Shown one piece after another: positions 1 through 7,101 of a DNA stretch of 17,172 nt (position 1 is its first letter; the number at the start of each line of letters is the position of its first letter). The stretch comes from JANOGU01 sp964499865 (lineage in GTDB: Bacteria > Pseudomonadota > Alphaproteobacteria > Rhodobacterales > Rhodobacteraceae). Under the pieces are notes generated by a model, which was given only the letters and a program-made list of their open reading frames with translations, did no database searches and was not told the DNA's origin. The position numbers were made by a program, and so were the translations under genes. Location: the NCBI GenBank assembly GCA_964499865.1, contig CAZCPY010000068.1:1-17172 (forward strand). Direction: 5' to 3'.

Positions 1-1415
1 GCCACGGGCGCAGGATCGCGGGCCTCGGGGGAACCGGAGGCGTTGGCCGTGGCGGTCTCGGCGACGGGCGTCGGGTCCGGGGCTGCCGTGGCCTCCGGCT
101 GCGGTTCCGGTTCGGGCGCCGCGGTGGCCCCGGGGGCGGGATCCGGGGTCGGCGCCCCGGCCACCTGCGGCACGGGGTCTTCCGACGGTGCCGGGCCGGG
201 CGCAGTCCCCAGGACGGCGGCCAGGCGTTCCAGCGATTCGCGCTGGAACGGCGTCTCGAAGCGCGCCGTCACCCGGCCCGACGCATCCACCTGGTCGGCC
301 CGCAGCCTGTAGAGGCCGGGCGCGATGTCGGGCAGCGTGCCGCCCCAGCCGCCGTCGGCGCCGACCGTCATCTCGGCGACCAGCGCAGTGTCGAGATACA
401 ACCGCACCACCGCCCCCGCCGTCCCGCGGCCCGCCATCTGCACCGACCCGTCCGGCGCATAGCGGATCGCGTCCACCGTCACCGGCACCGTCGCCGCCGG
501 ATCGGCAGGCGGGTTCAGGACGGTCGGCCCGGCCGCGCCGAGAAGGATCGCCGCAGGCGCCTCGGGTGCAGGTTCCGATACCGGATCCGGTTCGGGGGTG
601 GCCGCGGCCACGACCTCCGGGGCGACCCCGGGGGCGGGTTCCGGCGCGACCTCCGGGGTCGCCTGCGGGGTCGCCTGCGGGGTCGCCTGCGGGGTTGGCT
701 CGGGGGCTGCCTCGGGGGCTGCCTCGGGGGCCGCCTCGGGGGCCGCCTCGGGCGCGGCCCCTGTCGCCACCGCGGCCACCTCGGGCGCAGGCGCAGGCTG
801 CGGCGCCAGGATCACCGGGTCGGACGCCGTCGCCTTTGCCCCGTCCAGCGTCGCGAGCAGCGTCAGCATCCGCGGGCGGTCCGAGGGCGGCAGGTCGAAC
901 ATCGCGACGAAGGCGCCGCCCGCCGCGTCGGCTGCCGCGACCTCCGCCCCGTCCACCAGCACCGCAACCCGCGCGCCCTCGGGCGCCTTGCCCGCCACCA
1001 GCGCCGCCCCGCCGGGCTCGACCCGGACGACGTCGAAGATCGGCGCCCCCGGCGCCGGATCGACCGCAACGGCCCCGGGCCCGGCCTCTGCGGCCGCCGC
1101 GGAAGGCGCCTTCGGTGTCGCCGCGGGGGGCACCTCGGGGGGCACCTCGGGGGGCACCTCGGGGGGCACCTCGGGGGGCACGACCTCTGCCACTGCCTTG
1201 GGCGCAACCGGCGCGATCTCGGCCTCCGCCGCGGGCGCCGCAGGCTCGGGCGCCGCAGGCTCGGGCGCCGCAGGCTCGGGCGCCGCTGGCGCCTGCTGAA
1301 CCGGCGCCGCGGGCCGCGTCGCCAGCGCCACCACCCCCGCAACCCCGACGACCGCCACGGCGCCGGCCACGGCCGCCGCCCTGGCGCCTGCCGAAAGGCC
1401 CGCCCATTCCGCCAT
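1..1415 (-). CDS. Ala/Pro/Glu-rich membrane-anchored envelope protein, probable LysM-domain family (C-terminus cut by window edge)
   Basis: The frame opens with ATG at 1415 and runs without a stop to the left edge, giving at least 471 residues. Residues about 11-33 are a single hydrophobic, Ala/Val-rich membrane segment. Low-complexity Ala-Pro-Glu arrays of 4- and 5-residue units follow. Two compact beta-rich segments lie between them, at about residues 120-190 and 310-395. The second contains GSVQMAGRGTAGAVVRLYLD and ends near RFETPFQRE, which resembles bacterial Ig-like modules. From memory, Rhodobacteraceae proteins with this plan (anchor, Pro-rich linker, Ig-like modules) end in a LysM peptidoglycan-binding domain, but that part would lie off the left edge and is not seen. 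The likely role is a periplasmic wall-associated protein; no enzymatic function can be claimed. It is divergent from the LOG-family gene, with 92 bp between them in which I see no convincing promoter. Confidence 0.72.
   Translation of the reverse strand, partial: MAEWAGLSAGARAAAVAGAVAVVGVAGVVALATRPAAPVQQAPAAPEPAAPEPAAPEPAAPAAEAEIAPVAPKAVAEVVPPEVPPEVPPEVPPEVPPAATPKAPSAAAAEAGPGAVAVDPAPGAPIFDVVRVEPGGAALVAGKAPEGARVAVLVDGAEVAAADAAGGAFVAMFDLPPSDRPRMLTLLATLDGAKATASDPVILAPQPAPAPEVAAVATGAAPEAAPEAAPEAAPEAAPEPTPQATPQATPQATPEVAPEPAPGVAPEVVAAATPEPDPVSEPAPEAPAAILLGAAGPTVLNPPADPAATVPVTVDAIRYAPDGSVQMAGRGTAGAVVRLYLDTALVAEMTVGADGGWGGTLPDIAPGLYRLRADQVDASGRVTARFETPFQRESLERLAAVLGTAPGPAPSEDPVPQVAGAPTPDPAPGATAAPEPEPQPEATAAPDPTPVAETATANASGSPEARDPAPV
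655..750. repeat. 12-bp tandem repeat array (8 units) inside the envelope protein gene
   Basis: Eight consecutive 12-bp units run from 655 to 750. Three are exact copies of ggggtcgcctgc, one is a divergent unit (ggggttggctcg), two are ggggctgcctcg and two are ggggccgcctcg. On the minus strand each unit encodes a four-residue Pro-(Gln/Glu)-Ala-Thr/Ala type repeat, so gain or loss of a unit keeps the frame. Runs of identical adjacent units point to recent slippage or unequal exchange. Confidence 0.9.
1125..1184. repeat. 12-bp tandem repeat array (4 exact units plus 1 partial) inside the envelope protein gene
   Basis: ggggggcacctc occurs four times head to tail from 1125, followed by a fifth unit that differs at its end (ggggggcacgac, 1173-1184). 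On the minus strand it encodes a repeated Glu-Val-Pro-Pro tetrapeptide. The copies are identical at third codon positions, so they are DNA-level duplications rather than convergent codon choice. Confidence 0.9.
1242..1286. repeat. 15-bp tandem repeat (3 exact units) inside the envelope protein gene
   Basis: aggctcgggcgccgc is repeated three times exactly, encoding Ala-Ala-Pro-Glu-Pro on the minus strand. It lies just after the membrane anchor at the start of the linker. Its unit length (five codons) differs from the 12-bp arrays in the same gene, so it arose separately. Confidence 0.88.
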
Positions 1416-1507
1416 GCCGCTTCCCCCCGGTTGCGCCTGTGCCGCGCCTTCCCTTCGCCAAGCAAGCCGCATATCACCGCGCAAGGCAATCTTTTCCCGT
1501 GGGTCCC

Positions 1508-2086
1508 ATGCCCTTCCGCGCCTCGGTCTGCGTCTTCTGCGGCTCGCGCCCCGGCCGCGACCCCGCCCATGCCCGGGCCGCGCGCGACCTGGGCCTGATG
1601 CTGGCCGCAGGCGGCTGGCGGCTGGTCTACGGGGCCGGCGACGTGGGCCTGATGGGCGAGGTGGCCCGCGCCGCGCAGGGCGCGGGCGGTGCGGCGATGG
1701 GCGTCATCCCCGTGCATCTGATGGGGCGCGAGGTGGGCCGACGCGACCTGACGCAGCTTGTCGTCACCGAGGACATGCACGAGCGCAAGAAGGTGATGTT
1801 CATGAACTCGGACGCCATCGCCGTGCTGCCCGGGGGCGCGGGGTCGCTGGACGAGTTCTTCGAGGTGCTGACCTGGCGCCAGATCGGCCTGCATGTGAAG
1901 CCGATCTACCTGCTCGACATCGCGGGCTACTGGCAGCCGCTGCTGGCGCTGCTGCGGCACGTGACGGACGAGGGCTTTGCCGGGGCCGACATGCTGGACG
2001 CGGTGACGCTGGTGCCCGACGTGCCCGCGCTGGCCCGGGCGCTGGAGGCGGCGCTGGAGGCGGCGCCCGGCCATGCCGCCCCATGA
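1508..2086 (+). CDS. LOG-family (TIGR00730) Rossmann-fold protein, possible cytokinin riboside 5'-monophosphate phosphoribohydrolase
   Basis: The product is 192 residues, normal for the family. The N-terminus has the typical VCVFCGSRPG strand and turn. A glycine-rich YGAGDVGLMG loop sits at residues 41-50. The signature PGGxGTxxE motif appears as PGGAGSLDE at 108-116, with Ser in place of the usual Thr. An MHERKK segment lies shortly before it, as in LOG enzymes. LOG proteins hydrolyse N6-substituted adenosine monophosphates or AMP to a free base plus ribose 5-phosphate; which substrate applies here cannot be told. The ATG at 1508 was chosen because the family N-terminus begins there. The same frame stays open far upstream, but that extension is antisense to the envelope gene and is a GC artefact. 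No clear Shine-Dalgarno is visible. The gene precedes the RarD-like transporter by 58 bp and may be cotranscribed with it. Confidence 0.9.
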   Translation: MPFRASVCVFCGSRPGRDPAHARAARDLGLMLAAGGWRLVYGAGDVGLMGEVARAAQGAGGAAMGVIPVHLMGREVGRRDLTQLVVTEDMHERKKVMFMNSDAIAVLPGGAGSLDEFFEVLTWRQIGLHVKPIYLLDIAGYWQPLLALLRHVTDEGFAGADMLDAVTLVPDVPALARALEAALEAAPGHAAP

Positions 2087-2144
2087 CGCGCGCCGTCACG
2101 CGGCCTGATTTCGCTGTGCCGCGCCGATCCGCCGGGCCGCGGCC

Positions 2145-3029
2145 GTGACCGCGCCGTCGCAGGAAAAGGACACGCTGCCGGGCTTTCTCTATGCCGGGGG
2201 GGCGTATCTGCTCTGGGGCGGCCTGCCGCTTTACATGAAGGCGCTGGCAGCCGTGCCGCCGGTCGAGGTGGTGGCGCATCGCATCCTGTGGTCGCTGCCG
2301 GTGGCAGGCGCGATCCTTCTCCTGACGCGCCGCTGGGGCGATCTTGTGCGCGCCCTGCGCAGCCCCCGCACGCTGGCGATGGCGGCGCTGACGGCGGGGC
2401 TCGTCTCGGCCAACTGGGGGGTCTACGTCTGGGCGATCGGCGCGGGGCGGGCGATCGACACGGCGCTTGGCTACTACATCAACCCGCTTCTGACGGTGAT
2501 GCTGGGGGCGGTCCTGCTGGGGGAACGGCTGCGCCCTGGCCAGATTGCCGCGGTGGCATTGGCCGCCTGCGCGGTGGCGGTGCTGACGGTCGAGGCGGGG
2601 CTGCCCTGGGTGGCGCTGTTCCTGGCCGGGACCTTTGCCCTGTATGGATTCTTCCGCAAGACGCTGCCGGTCGGGCCGAACCAGGGGTTCTTTCTGGAGG
2701 TGCTGATCCTGTCGCCGCTGGCCTCGGGGTATCTGCTCTGGGCCGGGCCTTCGGGGCAGTTCGGCACGGGGTGGGAGGTGTCGCTGCTGCTGGCGGGGTC
2801 GGGGCTGGTGACGGCCATTCCGCTGATGCTTTATGCCAACGGGGCCAAGGGTTTGCGGCTGTCGACCATCGGCATGATGCAGTACACCGCGCCGACCGCG
2901 ATCTTCCTGATCGCGGTCCTGCACTTCCGCGAGCCCTTCGACGCGACCCGCGCCATCGCCTTCGGGCTGATCTGGACGGCGCTGGCGATCTATACGCTGT
3001 CAAGTCTCAGGGGTCGCCGGGCCGGCTGA
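2145..3029 (+). CDS. rarD: RarD-type EamA (drug/metabolite transporter superfamily) permease
   Basis: This is a 294-residue, strongly hydrophobic protein with about ten predicted membrane segments in two EamA halves. The N-terminus GFLYAGGAYLLWGGLPLYMK followed by VEVVAHRILWSLP is characteristic of RarD. Internal landmarks include ALGYYINPLLTVMLGAVLLG and the C-terminal MMQYTAPTAIFLIAVL. RarD proteins are inner-membrane exporters or permeases named after a chloramphenicol-sensitivity phenotype; the physiological substrate is not established. The start is GTG at 2145; no in-frame ATG fits, and this start gives the family length. The Shine-Dalgarno is weak. The last 23 bp overlap the end of anmK on the other strand. 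Confidence 0.92.
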   Translation: MTAPSQEKDTLPGFLYAGGAYLLWGGLPLYMKALAAVPPVEVVAHRILWSLPVAGAILLLTRRWGDLVRALRSPRTLAMAALTAGLVSANWGVYVWAIGAGRAIDTALGYYINPLLTVMLGAVLLGERLRPGQIAAVALAACAVAVLTVEAGLPWVALFLAGTFALYGFFRKTLPVGPNQGFFLEVLILSPLASGYLLWAGPSGQFGTGWEVSLLLAGSGLVTAIPLMLYANGAKGLRLSTIGMMQYTAPTAIFLIAVLHFREPFDATRAIAFGLIWTALAIYTLSSLRGRRAG

Positions 3030-4110
3030 TGCGGCCCCCGCCGACCGCCGCGGGCACCCCGGTCGTGCCGGGGGCCGAGGTCGGCAGGCCCATCGCCACC
3101 CGGACGGCAAGGTGCGCGAAGGCCTGTGCCTCCAGCATGTCTCCGTCGAGGCCCGCCTCCTCGACCGGCCGCACCGCGGCGGCGAGGCGGCGGGCGAGTT
3201 CCGCCATCAGGGTCGCGTTCAGCCGCCCGCCGCCGGTGACCCAGACCTGCGCCACCGGCAGCGGGAAATGCTCGGCCCCCCGCGCCACGGCCGCCGCGGC
3301 GGCGGCGGTCAGCGTGGCGGCGGCATCGGCGTCGGACAGTTGAGACGGCATCTCAAGAATGCCGTGAAAGTCGTTGCGATCAAGGGATTTCGGCGGCATT
3401 CGATGAAAGAAGGCATGGGCGAGGAAAGCCTCCACCAGCCCGTCATCCGCAACCCCTTCCGCCGCCAGCCTGCCGCCGTCGTCGCGGTCAAGCCCCCGCC
3501 GCGCGGCCATCAGGTCGTTGAGCGGCGCATTGGCGGGCCCGGTGTCGAAGGCAAGCAGGGCGCCGGGCGCCTCGGGCGCGGGCTGGCGCGGGTCGATCCA
3601 GGTCAGGTTGCCCACGCCGCCCAGGTTCAGGAAGGCCAGGGGCAGCGTCGCCCCGATGCGCCGCGCCAGCGCGAAATGGTAGAACGGCGCCAGAGGCGCG
3701 CCCTGCCCGCCGAGCGCCACGTCGGCGGAGCGGAAGTCCCACACCACGGGCAGGCCCAGCACGTCCGCCAGCAGCGCCCCGTCGCCCGCCTGATGCGTGC
3801 CACGCCCGCGCGGGTCATGCGCCAGGGTCTGGCCGTGAAAGCCCACGATGCCGGCGCCGGAGAACCGCGACAGAAGTTCGGCATGCGCCGTCTCGACCAC
3901 CTCGGCCGCCGCGGCCACGGCCGCATCACCCGGCCAGAGCCCCAGCGCGGCCTTCAGCGCCGCCTGCTCGGCAGGCGTGTAGGGCCGGTAGCCGGTGGGC
4001 CCGAACTCCAGCACCCGATGCCCGTCGGTCAGCACCATGGCGGCATCCACCCCGTCGAGCGAGGTGCCCGACATCGTCCCCAGTGCCCAGACCGCGCCGC
4101 CCTTCAGCAC
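3007..4110 (-). CDS. anmK: Anhydro-N-acetylmuramic acid kinase
   Basis: AnmK converts imported 1,6-anhydro-N-acetylmuramic acid and ATP to MurNAc-6-phosphate in the cytoplasm, a step in peptidoglycan recycling. The 367-residue product has the family N-terminal phosphate-binding motif GTMSGTSLDGVD at residues 11-22. It also has FHGQT at 91-95, DFRSADVALGGQGAPLAP at 125-142, GVGNLTW at 165-171, FDTGPAN at 188-194 (the region thought to hold the catalytic Asp) and VTGGGRLN at 291-298. The start is GTG at 4110; it places the GTMSGTS motif ten residues in, as usual. It is divergent from tyrS across 53 bp and convergent with rarD, overlapping it by 23 bp. The extreme C-terminal tail (GGGRISRPGDP) is the part encoded in the overlap and is probably unimportant. 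Confidence 0.95.
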   Translation of the reverse strand: MLKGGAVWALGTMSGTSLDGVDAAMVLTDGHRVLEFGPTGYRPYTPAEQAALKAALGLWPGDAAVAAAAEVVETAHAELLSRFSGAGIVGFHGQTLAHDPRGRGTHQAGDGALLADVLGLPVVWDFRSADVALGGQGAPLAPFYHFALARRIGATLPLAFLNLGGVGNLTWIDPRQPAPEAPGALLAFDTGPANAPLNDLMAARRGLDRDDGGRLAAEGVADDGLVEAFLAHAFFHRMPPKSLDRNDFHGILEMPSQLSDADAAATLTAAAAAAVARGAEHFPLPVAQVWVTGGGRLNATLMAELARRLAAAVRPVEEAGLDGDMLEAQAFAHLAVRVAMGLPTSAPGTTGVPAAVGGGRISRPGDP

Positions 4111-4163
4111 CGCTTCCCCCTGCCTTGCGCGCCGAGTATACCCCGCGCGTTGCGGAGCATGCC
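4111..4163 (+). promoter_or_regulatory. Divergent anmK/tyrS intergenic region with candidate tyrS -10 element
   Basis: The 53-bp gap must serve both directions unless promoters lie inside the genes. TATACC at 4137-4142 is a fair -10 match for tyrS, and it overlaps the palindrome gtatac. The -35 position 17 bp upstream (cttccc region) is poor. GGAG at 4154-4157, six bases before the tyrS ATG, is a good Shine-Dalgarno. The promoter is a weak inference; the ribosome binding site is clear. Confidence 0.35.
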
Positions 4164-5408
4164 ATGACCTTCCATCCCAAGTCCGACTTCCTGCAGGTGG
4201 TCCTCGAACGCGGCTTTCTCGCCGATTGTTCCGACCTTTCGGGCCTCGACGAGGCGCTGCGCAAGGGGGGGGTCACGGCCTACATCGGCTATGACGCGAC
4301 GGCCGCCAGCCTGCATGTCGGGCACCTGCTGAACGTGATGCTGCTGCGCTGGTTCCAGAAGACCGGCAACCGCCCGCTGACGCTGATGGGCGGGGGCACG
4401 ACCAAGGTCGGCGACCCGTCGTTCCGCGCCGACGAGCGGCCCCTGCTGTCGGCGGCGCAGATCGACGCCAACATCGCCGCCATGCAGCGGGTGTTCGGGC
4501 GCTACCTCGCCTACGGGGACGGCGCCGCGAAGATGCTGAACAACGCGGAATGGCTGGACGGGCTGAACTACCTCGATTTCCTGCGCGACATCGGGCGCCA
4601 TTTCAGCGTCAACCGGATGCTGGCCTTCGAGAGCGTCAAGTCGCGGCTGGACCGCGAACAGAGCCTGTCGTTCCTCGAGTTCAACTACATGATCCTGCAG
4701 GCCTATGATTTCCTGGAGCTTTACCGCCGCGAGGGCTGCATCCTGCAGATGGGCGGATCGGACCAGTGGGGCAACATCGTCAACGGCATCGACCTTTCGC
4801 GCCGGGTCGCGGGGGCGGAGGTGTTTGCGCTGACGACGCCTTTGCTGACCACGTCCGACGGGCGCAAGATGGGCAAGACGGCCGCGGGCGCGGTCTGGCT
4901 GGATGGGGCGATGTTCTCCCCCTACGACTTCTGGCAGTTCTGGCGGAACACGACGGATGCCGACGTCGGCCGGTTCCTGAAGCTGTTCACTGAACTGCCG
5001 GTCGAGGACTGCGACCGGCTGGGTGCGCTCGGCGGGGCCGAGATCAACGCGGCCAAGGCGCTGCTGGCGGACCAGGCGACCACGCTTCTGCACGGGGCCG
5101 AAGCCGCCGCGGCGGCGGCGGCGACCGCGCGCGAGGTCTTCGGGAAGGGGGGGGTGGGCGAGGACCTGCCCACCGTCGCCCTGACCGCCGAGGAAGCCGC
5201 CGCGGGCGTGCCGCTGGCGCAGCTTTTCGTGCGGGCGGGGCTGGCGGCGTCCGGCAAGGAGGCCAAGCGCCTGATCACCGAGGGCGGCGCGCGGCTGAAC
5301 GACGCCGCCGTCAGCGATCCGGCGCTGATGGTGGATGCGGCGCTGCTGGCGGACCCCGTCAAGCTTTCGGCCGGCCGCAAGCGGCATGCGCGGGTGGTGA
5401 TCGGCTGA
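4164..5408 (+). CDS. tyrS: Tyrosine--tRNA ligase
   Basis: This class I aminoacyl-tRNA synthetase charges tRNA-Tyr. The product is 414 residues, close to the bacterial TyrS norm. The HIGH-like signature is HVGH at residues 51-54, and the KMSKS-like loop is KMGKT at 235-239. Between them, YMILQAYDF and QMGGSDQWGNI are the tyrosine and tRNA recognition segments typical of TyrS. A C-terminal S4 RNA-binding domain starts at about residue 349 (VPLAQLFVRAGLAASGKEAK). The ATG at 4164 was chosen because GGAG sits six bases upstream and the family N-terminus begins there; the frame is open further upstream into the anmK start region, but that part has no family match. It is followed by a G/C-rich hairpin and an unusual palindrome before the aldolase. 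Confidence 0.96.
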   Translation: MTFHPKSDFLQVVLERGFLADCSDLSGLDEALRKGGVTAYIGYDATAASLHVGHLLNVMLLRWFQKTGNRPLTLMGGGTTKVGDPSFRADERPLLSAAQIDANIAAMQRVFGRYLAYGDGAAKMLNNAEWLDGLNYLDFLRDIGRHFSVNRMLAFESVKSRLDREQSLSFLEFNYMILQAYDFLELYRREGCILQMGGSDQWGNIVNGIDLSRRVAGAEVFALTTPLLTTSDGRKMGKTAAGAVWLDGAMFSPYDFWQFWRNTTDADVGRFLKLFTELPVEDCDRLGALGGAEINAAKALLADQATTLLHGAEAAAAAAATAREVFGKGGVGEDLPTVALTAEEAAAGVPLAQLFVRAGLAASGKEAKRLITEGGARLNDAAVSDPALMVDAALLADPVKLSAGRKRHARVVIG

Positions 5409-5431
5409 GGCCGGGGCACCCCCCTCCCCCG

Positions 5432-5456
5432 TCCCCTCCCCACGAGGGGGAGGGGA
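5432..5456. terminator. Strong G/C-run hairpin downstream of tyrS
   Basis: tcccctcccc (5432-5441) pairs perfectly with ggggagggga (5447-5456) around a five-base loop. The neighbouring C-run at 5423-5430 offers an alternative partner for the G-run. It begins 23 bases after the tyrS stop, so it may end tyrS transcription, but no T-tract follows. It could also be part of a dispersed intergenic repeat. Confidence 0.5.
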
Positions 5457-5515
5457 GGCGCCTTCCATCGCCGCGCCCCGCGGGCGGCGGAGTCGGAGCG
5501 GGGGTTTCACACCCC

Positions 5516-5559
5516 GTCGTCCATTGGTCCTCGGACCAATGGCGGACTCAATGGACGAC
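5516..5559. repeat. Nested double palindrome between tyrS and the aldolase gene
   Basis: gtcgtccattg (5516-5526) is the exact reverse complement of caatggacgac (5549-5559). Inside it, ccattggtcc (5521-5530) is the exact reverse complement of ggaccaatgg (5533-5542). The two stems share bases 5521-5526, so they are mutually exclusive folds. A short ggggtttcacacccc hairpin (5501-5515) sits directly upstream and a cccccgtgggatatttggg segment follows. The A/T-containing core stands out from its very GC-rich surroundings. The rest of 5409-5687 holds only G/C-rich spacer plus the aldolase leader. Confidence 0.8.
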
Positions 5560-5655
5560 CCCCGTGGGATATTTGGGATCGGAAGATGGGGCGGGGGCAG
5601 GAGCCTGTTTCCGGGCCTGCGAGGCGGCTTGCTTGGATGGCGGGGCGGGGTTAGA

Positions 5656-5685
5656 GGGGCCGCAACGCTTTCCCGGGGGACAGGA
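5656..5685 (+). promoter_or_regulatory. Aldolase leader motif shared with pgk
   Basis: ggggccgcaacgctt (5656-5670) followed by gacagga (5679-5685) lies directly before the aldolase ATG at 5688. The pgk leader has ggggccgcaagcgct (14618-14632) and gacagga (14639-14645). The ten bases ggggccgcaa and the seven bases gacagga are identical at nearly the same spacing (23 versus 21 bases). The second block overlaps the ribosome binding site; the first has an AA-CG-CTT core reminiscent of LacI-family operators. A weak TTGCTT-N16-TTAGAG promoter candidate precedes it (5629-5656). Confidence 0.45.
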
Positions 5686-5687
5686 CC

Positions 5688-6651
5688 ATGAAGACCAGCC
5701 GCATCGTGCAGAACATCCTTGCCAACTACGAGGGCGAAACCCCCGGGGTGAAGGCGAACCTTGCCCGCATGCTGATGGAGGGCAAGCTTGGCGGCACCGG
5801 CAAGATGATCATCCTGCCGGTCGACCAGGGCTTCGAGCACGGGCCGCACCGGTCCTTTGCCGTCAACCCGCCCGCCTATGACCCGCATTACCACTTCCAG
5901 ATGGCGGTGGATGCGGGCCTGTCGAAGATCCCTGCCGTCACCGGCAGCGGCGCGCAGNNNNNNNNNNGCACCCCTGGGCCCGCTGGAGGCCGGGGCGGAC
6001 ACGTTTGCCGGGCAGATCCCGCTGATCCTGAAGGTGAACTCGGCCAATTCGCTGCTGCCCAAGGTGGCGCCGAAGACGCAGGCGATCACGGCCTCCGTGC
6101 AGGATGCTTTGCGGCTGGGCTGTTCGGCGATCGGCTTCACCATCTATCCGGGGTCTTCGGCCAGCCTCGACATGTTCTCCGACATCGCCGAGATGCGGCG
6201 CGAGGCGGCGTCGGTCGGGATCGCCACCGTGATCTGGTCCTATCCGCGCGGCGAGGACCTGGACAAGGACGGCGAAACCGCCGCCGACGTGACGGCCTAT
6301 GCCGCGCACATCGCGGGGCTTTTGGGCGCGCATGTCATCAAGGTGAAGCTGTCGACCGACCACCTGAGCCAGAAGGAGGCGAAGGAGGCGTTCCAGAAGA
6401 ACGGCGTGGACGTGTCCACCCAGGCGGCGCGGGTGCGCGAATGCGTGCGGGCGGCCCTGAACGGGCGGCGGCTGATCGTGTTTTCGGGCGGCGCGGCCAA
6501 GGGCGGGGAGGCGGTGCTGGACGATGCCCGCGCGATCCGCGACGGCGGCGGCAACGGGTCGATCATCGGGCGCAACTGCTTCCAGCGGCCGCGGGCCGAG
6601 GCGATGGCGATCCTGCAGACGATGATCGACATCTACAAGGGCAAGGCCTGA
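5688..6651 (+). CDS. Class I (DhnA-type) fructose-bisphosphate aldolase, interrupted by an assembly gap
   Basis: The enzyme cleaves fructose 1,6-bisphosphate to dihydroxyacetone phosphate and glyceraldehyde 3-phosphate through a Schiff-base lysine. The N-terminal part (from ATG 5688) contains KMIILPVDQGFEHGP, PPAYDPHYHFQMAVDAGL and then a run of N. The C-terminal part resumes at 5968 with APLGPLEAGADTFAGQIPLI and continues through GCSAIGFTIYPGS, VIWSYPRGEDLDKDGETAAD, HVIKVKLSTDHL (the region expected to hold the Schiff-base Lys), VFSGGAAKGGE and GGGNGSIIGRNCFQRPRAEA. The two halves are in different frames because the ten N are a placeholder of arbitrary length; I treat this as one intact gene with a gap, not a real frameshift. 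The residues just before the gap (from 5925) do not look like the family. A GGGGGA-type Shine-Dalgarno lies about eight bases upstream. Coordinates give the outer limits. Confidence 0.88.
5958..5967. other. Assembly gap (ten N) inside the aldolase gene
   Basis: Ten N separate the two aldolase halves and shift the frame by one base. Since both sides encode consecutive parts of one conserved protein, the true gap length is not ten. A perfect 6-bp hairpin (ctgccg 5932-5937, cggcag 5942-5947) sits just before it. Confidence 0.97.
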
Positions 6652-6791
6652 CCGCTGCCGGCGCAGGACCGGGGGACGGCGCCCAAATCCCTGCGGCGGC
6701 GGCATTTTCGGGATTCACAAGGCCGCGCAACTGTGACAGGCTCACGCCGGAACGTCCCCCGCAGCGAACCGAGGGGGCGGCGAGGTCGGGC

Positions 6792-7094
6792 ATGATCCAG
6801 TCGATGATGCGCCCCGGTCTGGGGGCTGTGGTGGTGACGACGCTGGCGGTGGCGGTCGGCGGCTATTTCACCTTTGCCGCCGTGCAGGGCGACTATGGCG
6901 TGTTCCGCCGGGTGCAGCTGGCGGCCGAACGCGCCGAACTGGTGGCCGAGCGGGACCGGCTGGCGGCGGAGCTCAGGCAGACGCAGAACCTGACACGGCG
7001 GCTGTCCGACCAGTGGCTGGACCTGGACCTGCTGGACGAACGCGCCCGCGACGTGCTGGGCTATCTGCGCGGCGACGAGATCGTGATCCGCTGA
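6792..7094 (+). CDS. Septum formation initiator family protein (FtsB/DivIC-like)
   Basis: This is a 100-residue single-pass membrane protein. A short cytoplasmic N-terminus is followed by a membrane segment at about residues 10-31. A charged coiled-coil with leucine spacing follows at about 37-72 (AAERAELVAERDRLAAEL), then the LDERARDVLGYLRGDEIVI tail typical of alphaproteobacterial FtsB/DivIC proteins. FtsB works with FtsL and FtsQ in the divisome to activate septal wall synthesis. GAGG at 6782-6785, six bases before the ATG at 6792, supports this start. In many Rhodobacteraceae, as I recall, this gene lies just before the pyruvate dehydrogenase genes; here it follows the aldolase by 140 bp and is met 7 bp downstream by the convergent epimerase gene, so that neighbour is absent. 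Confidence 0.85.
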   Translation: MIQSMMRPGLGAVVVTTLAVAVGGYFTFAAVQGDYGVFRRVQLAAERAELVAERDRLAAELRQTQNLTRRLSDQWLDLDLLDERARDVLGYLRGDEIVIR

Positions 7095-7101
7095 GCGGCG
7101 G

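Noticed and set aside
655..750. Regularly repeated short units that might suggest a CRISPR array
   Set aside because: The units are 12 bp, contiguous without spacers, and lie in frame inside a coding sequence; no cas genes are present.
188..1507. Long plus-strand open frame upstream of, and in frame with, the LOG-family gene
   Set aside because: It is Pro/Arg/Ala-rich nonsense antisense to the envelope protein; GC-rich DNA leaves the frame open. The family N-terminus begins at 1508.
1416..1507. Promoter candidates in the divergent gap (for example CATATC at 1470-1475)
   Set aside because: No acceptable -35 partner at 16-18 bp on either strand.
4104..6143. Very long minus-strand open frame across tyrS, the spacer and the aldolase
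   Set aside because: It crosses the ten N, is antisense to two well-recognised genes, and has a composition typical of shadow frames.
6686..6715. aatccc/gggatt inverted repeat after the aldolase as a terminator
   Set aside because: The 6-bp stem has an 18-base loop and no T-tract; too weak to annotate.
5688..7094. Apparent aldolase-FtsB fusion in one continuous frame
   Set aside because: After the N run this frame is the wrong one; the real aldolase continues in another frame to 6651, and the FtsB-like gene has its own start and Shine-Dalgarno at 6792.
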